DNA of 64,000 bases from Rhizobium viscosum. GTDB lineage: Bacteria > Pseudomonadota > Alphaproteobacteria > Rhizobiales > Rhizobiaceae. A program made the position numbers and the translations under genes. Numbering within the stretch: the first letter of the stretch is position 1; the number at the start of each line of letters is the position of its first letter. Of the stretch, positions 34,068 to 43,309 are shown in pieces. Location of the stretch: assembly GCF_014873945.1 (NCBI RefSeq), contig NZ_JADBEC010000001.1, forward strand, positions 3,551,001-3,615,000, written 5' to 3'. Under the pieces are notes generated by a model. That model was not told the origin of the DNA and searched no databases. It saw only the letters and a list, made by a program, of their open reading frames with translations.

Positions 34068-34878
34068 ACCCGCACAAGCGGGAGGAAAGAAAAACAAGAA
34101 ATCCTGGAACTATGAGAAGGAGCTCGGCAAGCTTCAGGTCGAACTCGCGCATCTGCAGGCCTGGGTGAAGAAATCGGGCGCGCGCGTGGTCATTATCTTC
34201 GAGGGCCGGGATGCTGCCGGCAAGGGCGGGATGATCAAGCGCATTACCGAGCGCGTCAGCCCACGGGTCTTTCGCGTGGTCGCGCTGCCGGCGCCGACCG
34301 ACCGCGAAAAGTCGCAGATCTATATCCAGCGCTATATCGCCCATCTGCCCGCCGCTGGCGAAATCGTCATATTCGACCGCAGCTGGTACAACCGCCCGGG
34401 CGTCGACCGGGTGATGGGGTTCTGCTCGGAGAAGCAGGCCAGACGCTTTCTCGAATTGGCTCCCGGTTTTGAAGCCTCCATCGTCGAAAGCGGCATCATC
34501 ATGCTGAAATACTTCCTGACCGTGAGCGAGGAGGAGCAGGACAAGCGCTTCAAGCGGCGGATCGAGGATCCATTGCGGCAGTGGAAACTCAGCCCCATGG
34601 ATATAGAGTCGTATCGGCGGTGGTGGGATTATTCGCGCGCCTATGACGAAATGATCCGGGCGACGGACAGCCGCCACGCGCCATGGTGGATCGTGCCGTC
34701 GGACGATAAGAAACGCGCGCGCATCAACTGCATCTCGCACATCCTGAAATCGATCCCGTACGAGAAGGTGAAGTTCGACGAGCCGGATCTTGGAAAGCGT
34801 CAAAAGCGGCCAAGCGATTACGTCGAGGACCATACCATACGTCATGTGGTGCCGGATGTGGTTGCCGAGGCGCGATGA
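34048..34878 (+). CDS. ppk2: Polyphosphate kinase 2 (PPK2 family)
   Basis: PPK2 enzymes move phosphate between polyphosphate and nucleoside di- or monophosphates. The 276-residue protein has the Walker A motif FEGRDAAGKGGMIKRI near residue 55, the Walker B and lid region VIFDRSWYNRPGVDRVMGFC near 110, and DPLRQWKLSPMDIESYRRWW, matching class I (ADP/GDP-forming direction). AAGGAGG precedes ATG 34048. It starts inside the SulP gene, so the two are translationally coupled. Confidence 0.93.
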   Translation: MDKMHTEPAQAGGKKNKKSWNYEKELGKLQVELAHLQAWVKKSGARVVIIFEGRDAAGKGGMIKRITERVSPRVFRVVALPAPTDREKSQIYIQRYIAHLPAAGEIVIFDRSWYNRPGVDRVMGFCSEKQARRFLELAPGFEASIVESGIIMLKYFLTVSEEEQDKRFKRRIEDPLRQWKLSPMDIESYRRWWDYSRAYDEMIRATDSRHAPWWIVPSDDKKRARINCISHILKSIPYEKVKFDEPDLGKRQKRPSDYVEDHTIRHVVPDVVAEAR

Positions 34879-35002
34879 ATGGCGATGCGCAGGGATCCGG
34901 TTTCCGCGGGGTCGTGAACCGCGATCTGAACTGAAATCTTCCTGCCGTGAAAGGCGACCATTTTCGAACGTGATGCCGTCAACCAAAAGGAGTGCTGCTG
35001 CA

Positions 35003-35386
35003 ATGAGCGATTTGCCGACTGTCCGTGTACCTTGCGTTAAATCAACGGCGATGAATTTGGGGGCATCTCTCGCAATCGCCCTCATTCTCCCACTTGTCGG
35101 CCTGTGCTTGCCGGGGTGGACCTTGCCGGGTGCTCATGCGGCCGAGCCACTGGAACAATTTCCTGTCGTCATAACCTGCGAATACAAAGGCCTTCACCAG
35201 GCCTTCTATTTCGCGAGATCGGATTCCAAGGGCGTGGCGACCTATGTCAACCCAAGCAGGCTAGCCGGAACCATAACCGTGGGCGGCACCGCCAAGGCGC
35301 TTGGCGAACCAGTCGGGGGAAGTTGCCTGGGCAAAACACTTGAAGAGCTGCGAGCGTCGGGACAGGCGCGCGATCTGGGGCGCTAG
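35003..35386 (+). CDS. Small exported hypothetical protein
   Basis: This 127-residue protein has an N-terminal hydrophobic signal (AMNLGASLAIALILPLVGLC, cleavage likely after GAHAA) and an ~80-residue mature part with FPVVITCEYKGLHQAFYFAR and GTITVGGTAKALGEPVGGSC, including two cysteines that may pair. AAGGAG lies 13 bp before ATG 35003; ATG 35051 could also start it. No family is recognised. It follows the PPK2 gene at 124 bp. Confidence 0.65.
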   Translation: MSDLPTVRVPCVKSTAMNLGASLAIALILPLVGLCLPGWTLPGAHAAEPLEQFPVVITCEYKGLHQAFYFARSDSKGVATYVNPSRLAGTITVGGTAKALGEPVGGSCLGKTLEELRASGQARDLGR

Positions 35387-35632
35387 CAGCCGTTCGTTTT
35401 ATCAATATGGGCGTGGCGGTGGCCGATGCCTATCGGATGGGGGTCGGCGAGACGGCCGAGGTGCTCGGCGTCGTCTGCGCGATCTGGCGCGGCGAGGGGC
35501 TGCGCGCATGGAGGGCGTGCCCGGCTTGTCGCTTATCCGGTGTTTGCGGTAGGCCGTGTTTCCGGGTTTGGCCATGCGCCCCGTTGCGCCCGGCGTGATA
35601 GCGATTAGACTGCCGACGGCAAAGAAAACCGG
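35387..35632. other. Intergenic region without recognised gene
   Basis: This is 246 bp of GC-rich sequence with short open frames on both strands, such as 35407-35598, none with a ribosome-binding site or familiar motif. I see no RNA gene or clear hairpin here. Confidence 0.35.
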
Positions 35633-36178
35633 ATGCTGGTTGCGGTCATGGTTCGTTTGAAGGGTGAGGCTATCACGCTGCGGCCGGCGTCTTTCGACGA
35701 TGTGGATGCCCGGCTGTCTCTCGGCAACCCGGCCGAGATCGTCGAGATGTTCGGCATTGGCCGTGATGATGTGACGCCGCTGACGAGAGAGGGTGCCGTT
35801 CGGTGGATCCAGGGCCTCGTCGTTCATCCGCATGCCTGGATCATCGAATTTCAGGGGCGGCTGATCGGCGACATCCGGCTGGACAGGCTCGTTGCCATCG
35901 ATCGCCGCGCCTCCATGGCGATCGGCATCTACGATCCGCAATTGCTGGGAAAAGGGCTCGGGAGCGAGGCTATTCGCCTCCTCCTGCACCATGCTTTCAA
36001 CGAGTTGCGGCTGCATCGGATCGGGATAAGGGTGCTTGCGTACAATACACGGGCGATCCGGGCCTATGAGAAATGCGGCTTCGTGATCGAAGGCAGGGAG
36101 CGGGAGGCCGCTTTCGTGAACGGCGTATGGCATGACGACATAATGATGGGGCTGCTGGAGACGGATTTTTCGGCATAG
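35633..36178 (+). CDS. GNAT acetyltransferase, RimJ/RimL type
   Basis: This 181-residue protein shows the GNAT fold: LRPASFDDVDARLSLGNPAE at the start, WIIEFQGRLIGDIRLDRLVA, acetyl-CoA-binding IYDPQLLGKGLGSEAIRLLL (Q/RxxGxG/A-like: LLGKGLGSEA) and RAIRAYEKCGFVIEGREREA. Such enzymes acetylate N-termini of ribosomal proteins or small molecules. ATG 35633 or 35648 may be the start. Its 3' end is 22 bp from the stop of the convergent TPR gene. Confidence 0.88.
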   Translation: MLVAVMVRLKGEAITLRPASFDDVDARLSLGNPAEIVEMFGIGRDDVTPLTREGAVRWIQGLVVHPHAWIIEFQGRLIGDIRLDRLVAIDRRASMAIGIYDPQLLGKGLGSEAIRLLLHHAFNELRLHRIGIRVLAYNTRAIRAYEKCGFVIEGREREAAFVNGVWHDDIMMGLLETDFSA

Positions 36179-36200
36179 GCATAGACCTGTAGGGTAAGCC

Positions 36201-38063
36201 TCATCGGGAGAGACGTGCGACGAGTTCTGCCTTTTTCTTGAAAGCGTCGGGGATGCTGCCGTTTGCAAGTGAGGCGTTGCAATCGTCCAGCGCCTTCTGC
36301 AGTTCGCCGAGTTCCATATAAGCATAGCAGCGATTGTTATAGCTCACTGCGACATTGTCCTTGGCGGTGACGCTGGTATCGTAGAGGTAGGGATACCTGT
36401 TGAGAAGGTCGAGTGCGCCTTTGTTGTCCTTTCGGTTGAAGTAGATCATCGAAAGTTCGATCGCTGCCTGTGAGCGCCTGTCGTCTTGCGAGTTGGCAAC
36501 TTCGGTTAGGTCGTCTATAGCCTTCTCGTCGTTTTTCATCGCCTGATATACGAGCCCACGCCAGTAACGTGCCTCGATACCACTTTCGGGATCAGCGGTA
36601 ATCTGCGAGCACTCGTCGAGCGCGGCATCATATTGTTTGAGCTGATAGTTGCCGAAGCACAGGTAGATCCGATTATAGGCCTTGCCGTCGAGTGCCAGCG
36701 CCGCCTTTGCCGCATCGACCATCTCTGACGGCCGGTGGTATTTCGAATACATCTCGGTGAGCGTTTCGTAGATATCTGCGACGGCCATGTCCTTCTCTTC
36801 CGGTGTTGGGAACGAAGCGGCCCCTATGTGCGACAAGGCCTCTTTGTACTTGGTGACGGCGTTGTCGTAGAAGCCTTTGTAGTACCAGGATCTCGCGACA
36901 AGCTTGTCGATAAGAAAATTGTGATTTCCGCCGCCCGCCTGCACGAGACGCGGATCAGTGCCATAGCTATCGGCCGCAATCTGCAGCAAGCGACCTGAGT
37001 AGGGCTCTCCGCCCGATTGTGAGATCATATCCGACAGGATGTCATCGACAGCCGCATTGGTTTCATACTGGTTCATCTGGCCGAACTGCTGCAGAGCCTG
37101 TGCCGTGTCGGCCTCTAAACCCGGCCGAAGGGTTTGCTTCATGAACTCCTGAAAGCAGGAAACATAGGCGTCTCCCCGCTTGCCGTAACAAGTCGTTCCT
37201 GCCGTTTCGAACAGATATCGGTACAGCTGCAGGTGCAGCAATTTCAGTGGCGAACCTTCAGGTGCGTTTGCACCATAGCGGTCGACGAAGGCGTACATCG
37301 TGTCGATGTCACCACCCCATTTAGGCTGCAGGGTCGACAAGACGATCTGGTATAGAGGCATGTAGTGCGGATAGACCGCTATCGCCTGGTCGAGCGCGTC
37401 GCTCAACCGTGATGTCGCGCCATAGCCGCGCAGCATGTTGACCTGCAGATACAGGCCGTAGGCCGAGGTCGGGTCGAGCTTCAGAACCTGGCTGACGTCG
37501 GCGGCACCCTTTTGCAGGATGCTGGCAAAGGCGGCCTGTGACTGCTTGTCGGTTTCCGTGCTGAACCTGTGGCCGCGCTTATACCATGCGAGATCGTAGT
37601 AGTATTGTGCGCGCACAAGGCGCGGAAGCGGCGCCAGTGGAGCGTGATCCACCCAGGCCGAAAGGTCGCGTTCGAAGGATGGGTCGCTGAGGTCGGAAAC
37701 GGCTTTGACGAAGTCGTCGAAAGGATAGAACGTCCATATCTTGGCGCGGCTTGCCGCAAGCGTGTCGCTTGAAATCCTGGTTGCGGTGGCAAAGTCACCC
37801 TGCTTGATGGCATCCTGCACAAGTTTGGCGCGGATGAAGGGCAGCTTATCCTGTCGACCGTCCGGACGTGCGGCGCTCAACTGGGCATCCTGACTGCTGT
37901 CTGCAACACCGCGCAGGGACCAGTCCGATACTTCCAGCTTCGACAAGGCAGCGGAAGGCATGAACCGCTCTCCCACCCATATGCCAGTCATCAGGATGCT
38001 CACGCCGGCGACGGCCAGCAGGAAAAGCATCAATGGATTTCGTCCTGCGTTGATCGTCGCCAT
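36201..38063 (-). CDS. Membrane-anchored TPR-repeat protein
   Basis: This 620-residue protein has one N-terminal transmembrane segment (LMLFLLAVAGVSILMTGIWV, residues 11-30) and a large, probably periplasmic, helical part. TPR-like repeats are clear in the C-terminal half (AALALDGKAYNRIYLCFGNY, ARYWRGLVYQAMKNDEKAID, YNNRCYAYMELGELQKALDD). The middle part (YDLAWYKRGHRFSTETDKQS) is not recognised. No catalytic motif is visible. It is a single gene with about 460 bp of non-coding or degenerate DNA upstream. Its role, perhaps scaffolding at the envelope, is unknown. Confidence 0.75.
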   Translation of the reverse strand: MATINAGRNPLMLFLLAVAGVSILMTGIWVGERFMPSAALSKLEVSDWSLRGVADSSQDAQLSAARPDGRQDKLPFIRAKLVQDAIKQGDFATATRISSDTLAASRAKIWTFYPFDDFVKAVSDLSDPSFERDLSAWVDHAPLAPLPRLVRAQYYYDLAWYKRGHRFSTETDKQSQAAFASILQKGAADVSQVLKLDPTSAYGLYLQVNMLRGYGATSRLSDALDQAIAVYPHYMPLYQIVLSTLQPKWGGDIDTMYAFVDRYGANAPEGSPLKLLHLQLYRYLFETAGTTCYGKRGDAYVSCFQEFMKQTLRPGLEADTAQALQQFGQMNQYETNAAVDDILSDMISQSGGEPYSGRLLQIAADSYGTDPRLVQAGGGNHNFLIDKLVARSWYYKGFYDNAVTKYKEALSHIGAASFPTPEEKDMAVADIYETLTEMYSKYHRPSEMVDAAKAALALDGKAYNRIYLCFGNYQLKQYDAALDECSQITADPESGIEARYWRGLVYQAMKNDEKAIDDLTEVANSQDDRRSQAAIELSMIYFNRKDNKGALDLLNRYPYLYDTSVTAKDNVAVSYNNRCYAYMELGELQKALDDCNASLANGSIPDAFKKKAELVARLSR

Positions 38064-38292
38064 CTCGTCCAGCTCAAGGGAATAGGCGCCCGACGAACTT
38101 ATTGGAGCGTCGAAATCGGGGTATTCCGCAAGCGTACGTTGTATTAAGAGGGAAATTGCTGCAAGGGTCGGGCAGGGGTTCCTGCGGCTATTGTTGCCGG
38201 TTAAGCAAACAGTTCGTTTACGTCGGCTTGTCGTGAGTCGAAGATCACGGGCCGGTCAGCGAGCAGTGCTTGGCCGGGAGGGTGGAAGCAGA

Positions 38293-38476
38293 ATGGTTAC
38301 ACGGTACTTTCCAATTGAGATCGACCCCAAATATCCATGCACGGGGATGAGATCTCTGGCCCGACGCCGTGCACTACCGATTTGTTACCGGCAACGCATG
38401 CCTGGACGTCATTACCACCGACGAGCTGAGCTTCGACTTCGTTCCATTCGCCGATGCCACCGGAGCCTCAGCCTGA
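38293..38476 (+). pseudogene. Probable gene remnant (frameshifted fragment)
   Basis: Between the TPR gene and the LacI gene lies about 460 bp without an intact gene. Within it, 38351-38476 reads HYRFVTGNACLDVITTDELS then FDFVPFADATG to a TGA, with codon use like a real gene, but a stop stands directly upstream in that frame. A different frame from 38293 reads MVTRYFPIEIDPKYPCTG. The two may be parts of one decayed gene joined by a frameshift. I do not recognise the family, and chance is not excluded. Confidence 0.4.
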
Positions 38477-38522
38477 CCGTGAGGCGCGCACGACAGATCC
38501 TCTGACCGCATTGTGGCTTTCC

Positions 38523-39563
38523 CTACACCCCGTCAGGCCATTCCGGCTTGGTGATACTCTGCAGCAGTTCCGCATCCACGCCGTCGATCCGCGCAATCAC
38601 CTGCTTGGCCATCTCGCGACCGGCGTGGCGGACGTCTTCGTAGGCGGTGATGATCTCCGGGCGAATCCAGTTGAGGATCGGGGCGGATTGTTTGGAGACG
38701 AGGTCGACGTCGTGGCCGAGGCGTTTGCCGGCTGCTTCGATGCCGGCGTTGACGGCGATGGTGGCGCTGCCGGCTGACGAGACGATGCCGTCAGGGGCGC
38801 CGGGGGAGCGCATCAGCTGCTCCACGGCGTCACGGATCTCGGCGAGCGGGGCGTCGATATTGGCGCGCAGCGGCACTTCCTCGGCGCCGTAATCGTGCAG
38901 GCCGGTCTGAAAGCCGATGCGGGTATGGGTATAATAGGTGAGCTTGCTCGGCGGCTGCAGAAGGGCAATGCGCTTGCGGCCGCGGTTGACGAGCTTCTGT
39001 ACGGCCTGATGGGCGTAAGCCTCGTTGTCGAAATCGTGGTAGGGGTGCACGAGGCCGGCATCTGTGCGGCCGTGAGTGGTGAAGGGCATGCCGCTATCGG
39101 CGAGCAGGCGCACGCGCGGATCATCAGGCTCGACGCGCGAGATGATGACGCCATCTGCGGAGCCCGTGTCGAGGATGTAGCGCACCGGCAGCATGGGGTC
39201 CTTGCTGTGCGAATGCGGGGTGACGACGATGTGGTAGGGCGTGCCGGTCAGCACTTCGGAAATGCCGAAGACCATCTGGCTGGAAAAGCCCATGAGCTCC
39301 TCGTCGATGCTGAGCACGAGGGCGATGACGTTGGTCTTGCCTGTTCTCAGGCGCACGCCGGCACGGTTCGGCTGGTAGCCAAGCTGGCGGGCGACCATGC
39401 GCACCCGTTCCTTGGTTTCAGCGCCAATATCCGGTGCATCTTTCAGTGCCCGCGATACGGTCGTCACGCCAAGGCCCGTCATGAAGGCGATCGTCTTCAG
39501 TGTCGGGCGCTCGCGCTGAACGGAATCGGATGCCGCTCCGCCAAAATTTCCGTTGTTTTCCAT
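38523..39563 (-). CDS. LacI-family transcriptional regulator of the sugar cluster
   Basis: This 346-residue regulator has a LacI helix-turn-helix at residues about 20-65 ([40 protein letters not shown]) after an unusual Asn/Gly-rich 19-residue lead, and a periplasmic-binding-protein-like effector domain ([47 protein letters not shown]). It is divergent from the ABC transporter genes and presumably represses them until a sugar is bound. ATG 39563 was chosen because the HTH begins shortly after; the open frame to 39767 crosses the likely operator. Confidence 0.92.
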   Translation of the reverse strand: MENNGNFGGAASDSVQRERPTLKTIAFMTGLGVTTVSRALKDAPDIGAETKERVRMVARQLGYQPNRAGVRLRTGKTNVIALVLSIDEELMGFSSQMVFGISEVLTGTPYHIVVTPHSHSKDPMLPVRYILDTGSADGVIISRVEPDDPRVRLLADSGMPFTTHGRTDAGLVHPYHDFDNEAYAHQAVQKLVNRGRKRIALLQPPSKLTYYTHTRIGFQTGLHDYGAEEVPLRANIDAPLAEIRDAVEQLMRSPGAPDGIVSSAGSATIAVNAGIEAAGKRLGHDVDLVSKQSAPILNWIRPEIITAYEDVRHAGREMAKQVIARIDGVDAELLQSITKPEWPDGV

Positions 39564-40018
39564 CCCTTTAGGCCCGCCTCGCGCGATTTGCTTCGCCTTA
39601 TAGAGGCTTTTTGCTGCGCTGTAAGTACGCCGGCGCTGAAAAAGCTCTCCTCCCTGAGCGAGACAATCTGTAACGATACAGTAGAAATGTCGAGCCTTTT
39701 TTCCGATCAGCGTTGCATGCTGGTCCTCTCTGGTTGAATCGCATGTTCGGCGCGTGATTTTTTGCACATGCGAAACCCTGAAAGGTTGAAATTGTCGGAT
39801 TAATCAAAAATTAAGTAGTTAAATCAATGCTATATAACAATGCTGCAATTGCGAGACCGCTTGCTTACACTTTTCTTACGGAGCAAAGATGGAACCCGCT
39901 ATTGCTCTCATAGGCTGTAATAGTGCCTTTCACAGAAAATTTTGCGAGCGGGCGGTTGCGCGGATAAATCGATTGCTCTAAGTTTTTCCGGCAACGTTTC
40001 AGTGAGGGAGGAGAACTC
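39564..40018. other. Divergent control region of the sugar cluster
   Basis: These 455 bp separate the LacI gene and the binding-protein gene. The middle (about 39780-39850) is AT-rich with runs such as AATCAAAAATTAAGTAGTT, fit for promoters. One LacI-type dyad is noted separately. No gene was seen. Confidence 0.5.
39668..39681. promoter_or_regulatory. Candidate LacI-family operator
   Basis: CTGTAACGATACAG is a dyad with a central CG and only one mismatched pair, the form typical of LacI/GalR operators. It is 105 bp upstream of the LacI-type gene's start and on the path to the divergent transporter genes. Confidence 0.5.
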
Positions 40019-41254
40019 ATGAAAATCCGTATGATGGCGGCCGTGCTTGCCGCTTCCGTGACCATTCCGTTTGGCGCCGCAAAGGCCACCGATCTCGAAG
40101 TCACCCATTGGTGGACCTCGGGCGGTGAAGCTGCCGCCGTGGCTGAGCTGGCAAAGGCATTCGATGCCACCGGCAACCATTGGGTGGACGGCGCAATCGC
40201 CGGTTCCGGCAGCACTGCGCGTCCGATCATGATCAGCCGCATTACCGGCGGTGACCCGATGGGTGCGACCCAGTTCAACCACGGCCGTCAGGCCGAGGAG
40301 CTCGTCCAGGCTGGTCTGATGAAGGACCTGACCGATGTGGCGACCGCAGGCAAATGGAAGGACATCATCCGTCCGTCGACCCTGCTCGATTCCTGCACGA
40401 TCGACGGCAAGATCTATTGCGCACCGGTCAACATCCACTCCTGGCAGTGGCTGTGGCTGTCGAATGCCGCCTTCCAGAAGGCCGGCGTTGCGGTTCCGAA
40501 GAACTGGGATGAATTCGTCGCTGCCGCTCCGGCTCTGGAAAAGGCCGGCATCGTTCCCCTCGCAGTCGGCGGTCAGGGCTGGCAGGCAAGCGGTGCTTTC
40601 AACGTTCTGATGATCGCCATCGGCGGCAAGGACAACTACCTGAAGGTCTTCAAGGACAAGGATGCCGCCGTGGCAGCCGGCCCTGAGATCGCCAAGGTGT
40701 TCAAGGCTGCCGACGATGCGCGTCGCATGTCCAAGGGCAGCAACGTGCAGGACTGGAACCAGGCCACCAACCTCGTCATCACCGGCAAGGCCGGCGGCCA
40801 GATCATGGGTGACTGGGCGCAGGGCGAATTCCAGGTCGCCAAGCAGGTTGCCGGCAAGGACTATACCTGCCTTCCGGGCCTCGGCGTGAACGAGATCATC
40901 TCTACCAGCGGTGACGCCTTCTACTTCCCGCTCCAGAAGGATGCCGAGAAGGCGAAGGCTCAGGACGTGCTTGCCGCCACGCTTCTCGACCCGAAGACCC
41001 AGGTTGCCTTCAACCTGAAGAAGGGCTCGCTGCCGGTTCGCGCCGATGTCGATATCTCGGCCGCCAACGACTGCATGAAGAAGGGTCTCGAGATCCTTGC
41101 CAAGGGCAATATCGTCACCAGCTCCGATCAGCTCGCTTCGCCCGATACGACCAAGCAGATCGAAGACCTCTTCGCCGAGTTCTTCGCCAATACCACGATG
41201 ACGCCCGACGCAGCACAGAAGCGCTTCGCCGACATCATCGCCGCCGCCGACTGA
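40019..41254 (+). CDS. ABC sugar transporter, periplasmic binding protein
   Basis: This 411-residue family-1 extracellular solute-binding protein has a signal peptide (cleavage near AAKA, residue 23) and the mature start TDLEVTHWWTSGGEAAAVAE, which is typical of sugar-binding proteins of this ABC class. VNIHSWQWLWLSNAAFQKAG and MGDWAQGEFQVAKQVAGKDY are further matches. GGGAGGAG precedes the ATG. It leads an operon with two permeases, an ATPase and a beta-mannosidase, so the ligand is probably a manno- or related oligosaccharide. Confidence 0.93.
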   Translation: MKIRMMAAVLAASVTIPFGAAKATDLEVTHWWTSGGEAAAVAELAKAFDATGNHWVDGAIAGSGSTARPIMISRITGGDPMGATQFNHGRQAEELVQAGLMKDLTDVATAGKWKDIIRPSTLLDSCTIDGKIYCAPVNIHSWQWLWLSNAAFQKAGVAVPKNWDEFVAAAPALEKAGIVPLAVGGQGWQASGAFNVLMIAIGGKDNYLKVFKDKDAAVAAGPEIAKVFKAADDARRMSKGSNVQDWNQATNLVITGKAGGQIMGDWAQGEFQVAKQVAGKDYTCLPGLGVNEIISTSGDAFYFPLQKDAEKAKAQDVLAATLLDPKTQVAFNLKKGSLPVRADVDISAANDCMKKGLEILAKGNIVTSSDQLASPDTTKQIEDLFAEFFANTTMTPDAAQKRFADIIAAAD

Positions 41255-41462
41255 TCCTCGGTCCTCAAGCCCATCAGGTCCGGTCCTGCATGTCGCGGGG
41301 CCGGATCGCGCCGCCGGATCTCTGATCCTTTCGGCGACGGCACGTCACACCGGCTGCGGTCGCGCCAAGACCGCATCGCGGTTGCGACAGGGAGGGGAAG
41401 GGCGGCCGTCTTTCGGATGGAGCCCCGATCACCGAAGCGACTGTGCTTCAGGAGGAAACTCA

Positions 41463-42368
41463 ATGACAGGTCAAGCGAAAGCCGGCCGACCGTTTAAACT
41501 GTTCCGCAATCTGAATTCCAAGATTGCCTCCATCCCCATGATCCTCACCGCCATGGTCATCTTTCTCGGTGGCACGATCTGGACGGTGGTCTATTCCTTC
41601 ACCAATTCCAAGCTTCTTCCGCGATTGAACTTCGTCGGCATCGAGCAATATCAGCGTCTCTGGGCCGCCCCGCGCTGGGTCGTGTCCATCGAGAATCTGG
41701 CGATCTACGGCATTCTGTCGCTGATCTTCAGCCTGGTGATCGGTTTCATGCTGGCGGCTCTCATGGATCAGAAGATCCGTTTCGAGAACACGTTCCGCAC
41801 GATCTTCCTCTATCCTTTCGCGCTGTCCTTCATCGTCACCGGTCTCGTGTGGCAGTGGATCCTCAATCCGGAATTCGGGGTCCAGGCGGTCGTGCGGTCA
41901 CTGGGATGGACGAGCTTCAGTTTCGATCCGCTCTATACGTCCGAAATCGTCATCTACGGGGTGCTGATCGCTGCCCTCTGGCAGGGCACCGGCCTTGTGA
42001 TGTGCCTGATGCTCGCAGGGCTTCGCGGCATCGACGAGGATATCTGGAAGGCTGCCCGCGTCGACGGCATTCCGATGTGGCGGACCTATCTCTTTGTCAT
42101 CATTCCGATGATGCGGCCGGTCTTCATCACCACGCTCGTCATCATCGCCAGCGGCATCGTCAAGGTCTACGACCTCGTGGTCGCCCAGACCAGCGGCGGT
42201 CCGGGCATCTCGTCGGAAGTGCCGGCGAAATACGTCTACGACTACATGTTCCAGGCGCAGAATCTCGGTCAGGGCTTTGCAGCTTCGACCATGATGCTGG
42301 TGACAGTAGCGATCATCATCATTCCCTGGGCATATCTGGAATTTGGCGGAGGGCGCAAACGTGGCTGA
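41463..42368 (+). CDS. ABC sugar transporter, permease 1 (MalF type)
   Basis: This 301-residue inner-membrane protein has six hydrophobic helices and the EAA loop LRGIDEDIWKAARVDGIPMW that contacts the ATPase. GGAGG precedes ATG 41463. The stop overlaps the GTG start of the next permease by 8 bp. Confidence 0.94.
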   Translation: MTGQAKAGRPFKLFRNLNSKIASIPMILTAMVIFLGGTIWTVVYSFTNSKLLPRLNFVGIEQYQRLWAAPRWVVSIENLAIYGILSLIFSLVIGFMLAALMDQKIRFENTFRTIFLYPFALSFIVTGLVWQWILNPEFGVQAVVRSLGWTSFSFDPLYTSEIVIYGVLIAALWQGTGLVMCLMLAGLRGIDEDIWKAARVDGIPMWRTYLFVIIPMMRPVFITTLVIIASGIVKVYDLVVAQTSGGPGISSEVPAKYVYDYMFQAQNLGQGFAASTMMLVTVAIIIIPWAYLEFGGGRKRG

Positions 42369-43305
42369 CAATATCGCTCTCAAGGCCGTCAATGGCGGCG
42401 ACACTCCCTTCGAGAAGAAGTCGGTTTCCGGTCCGTCCGGGCCAAAGCCGCGGCCGGTGGTTTCGGCCCGCAACATCATCGTCTACGGCACGCTTTTCGT
42501 GGCTGCCGTCTACTACCTGATCCCGCTTTACGTGATGGTCGTCACTTCGCTCAAGGGGATGCCGGAAATCCGGCTCGGCAACATCTTCGCGCCGCCGATG
42601 GAAATCACCTTCGAACCCTGGGTCAAGGCCTGGGCGACGGCCTGCACCGGCCTGAACTGCGACGGTCTTTCTCGCGGTTTCTGGAACTCGGTACGCATCA
42701 CCGTTCCCTCGGTCATCGTTTCCATCGCGATTGCCTCGGTCAACGGCTATGCTCTGGCGAACTGGCGGTTCAAGGGATCGGAATTCTTCTTTGCGGTCCT
42801 CATCATCGGCGCGTTCATTCCCTATCAGGTCATGATCTATCCGATCGTCATCATCCTGCGCGAAATCGGCATCTACGGGTCGCTCACCGGTCTCGTCATC
42901 GTGCATTCGATCTTCGGCATGCCGATCCTGACGCTGCTCTTCCGCAACTACTTCGTGTCGCTGCCGGAGGAACTCTTCAAGGCGGCGCGTGTCGACGGGG
43001 CGGGCTTCTGGCAGATCTTCCTTAAGATCATGCTGCCGATGTCGCTGCCGATCTTCGTCGTCGCGATGATCCTGCAGGTGACCGGCATCTGGAACGACTT
43101 CCTGTTCGGCGTGGTTTTCACCCGGCCGGATACCTATCCGATGACCGTACAGCTCAACAACATCGTCAATTCCGTCCAGGGCGTGAAGGAATACAACGTC
43201 AACATGGCCGCAACGATCCTGACAGGACTCGTGCCGCTCGTCGTCTATTTCGTGTCGGGACGGCTTTTCGTCCGTGGCATCGCCGCTGGCGCAGTGAAGG
43301 GTTGA
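42361..43305 (+). CDS. ABC sugar transporter, permease 2 (MalG type)
   Basis: This 314-residue protein has a proline-rich cytoplasmic lead, six hydrophobic helices, and the EAA loop LPEELFKAARVDGAGFWQIF. I chose GTG 42361, which has GGAGG 10 bp upstream and overlaps permease 1; a TTG at 42343 is in frame. The end is 4 bp from the ATPase gene. Confidence 0.93.
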   Translation: MADNIALKAVNGGDTPFEKKSVSGPSGPKPRPVVSARNIIVYGTLFVAAVYYLIPLYVMVVTSLKGMPEIRLGNIFAPPMEITFEPWVKAWATACTGLNCDGLSRGFWNSVRITVPSVIVSIAIASVNGYALANWRFKGSEFFFAVLIIGAFIPYQVMIYPIVIILREIGIYGSLTGLVIVHSIFGMPILTLLFRNYFVSLPEELFKAARVDGAGFWQIFLKIMLPMSLPIFVVAMILQVTGIWNDFLFGVVFTRPDTYPMTVQLNNIVNSVQGVKEYNVNMAATILTGLVPLVVYFVSGRLFVRGIAAGAVKG

Positions 43306-43309
43306 TCCA

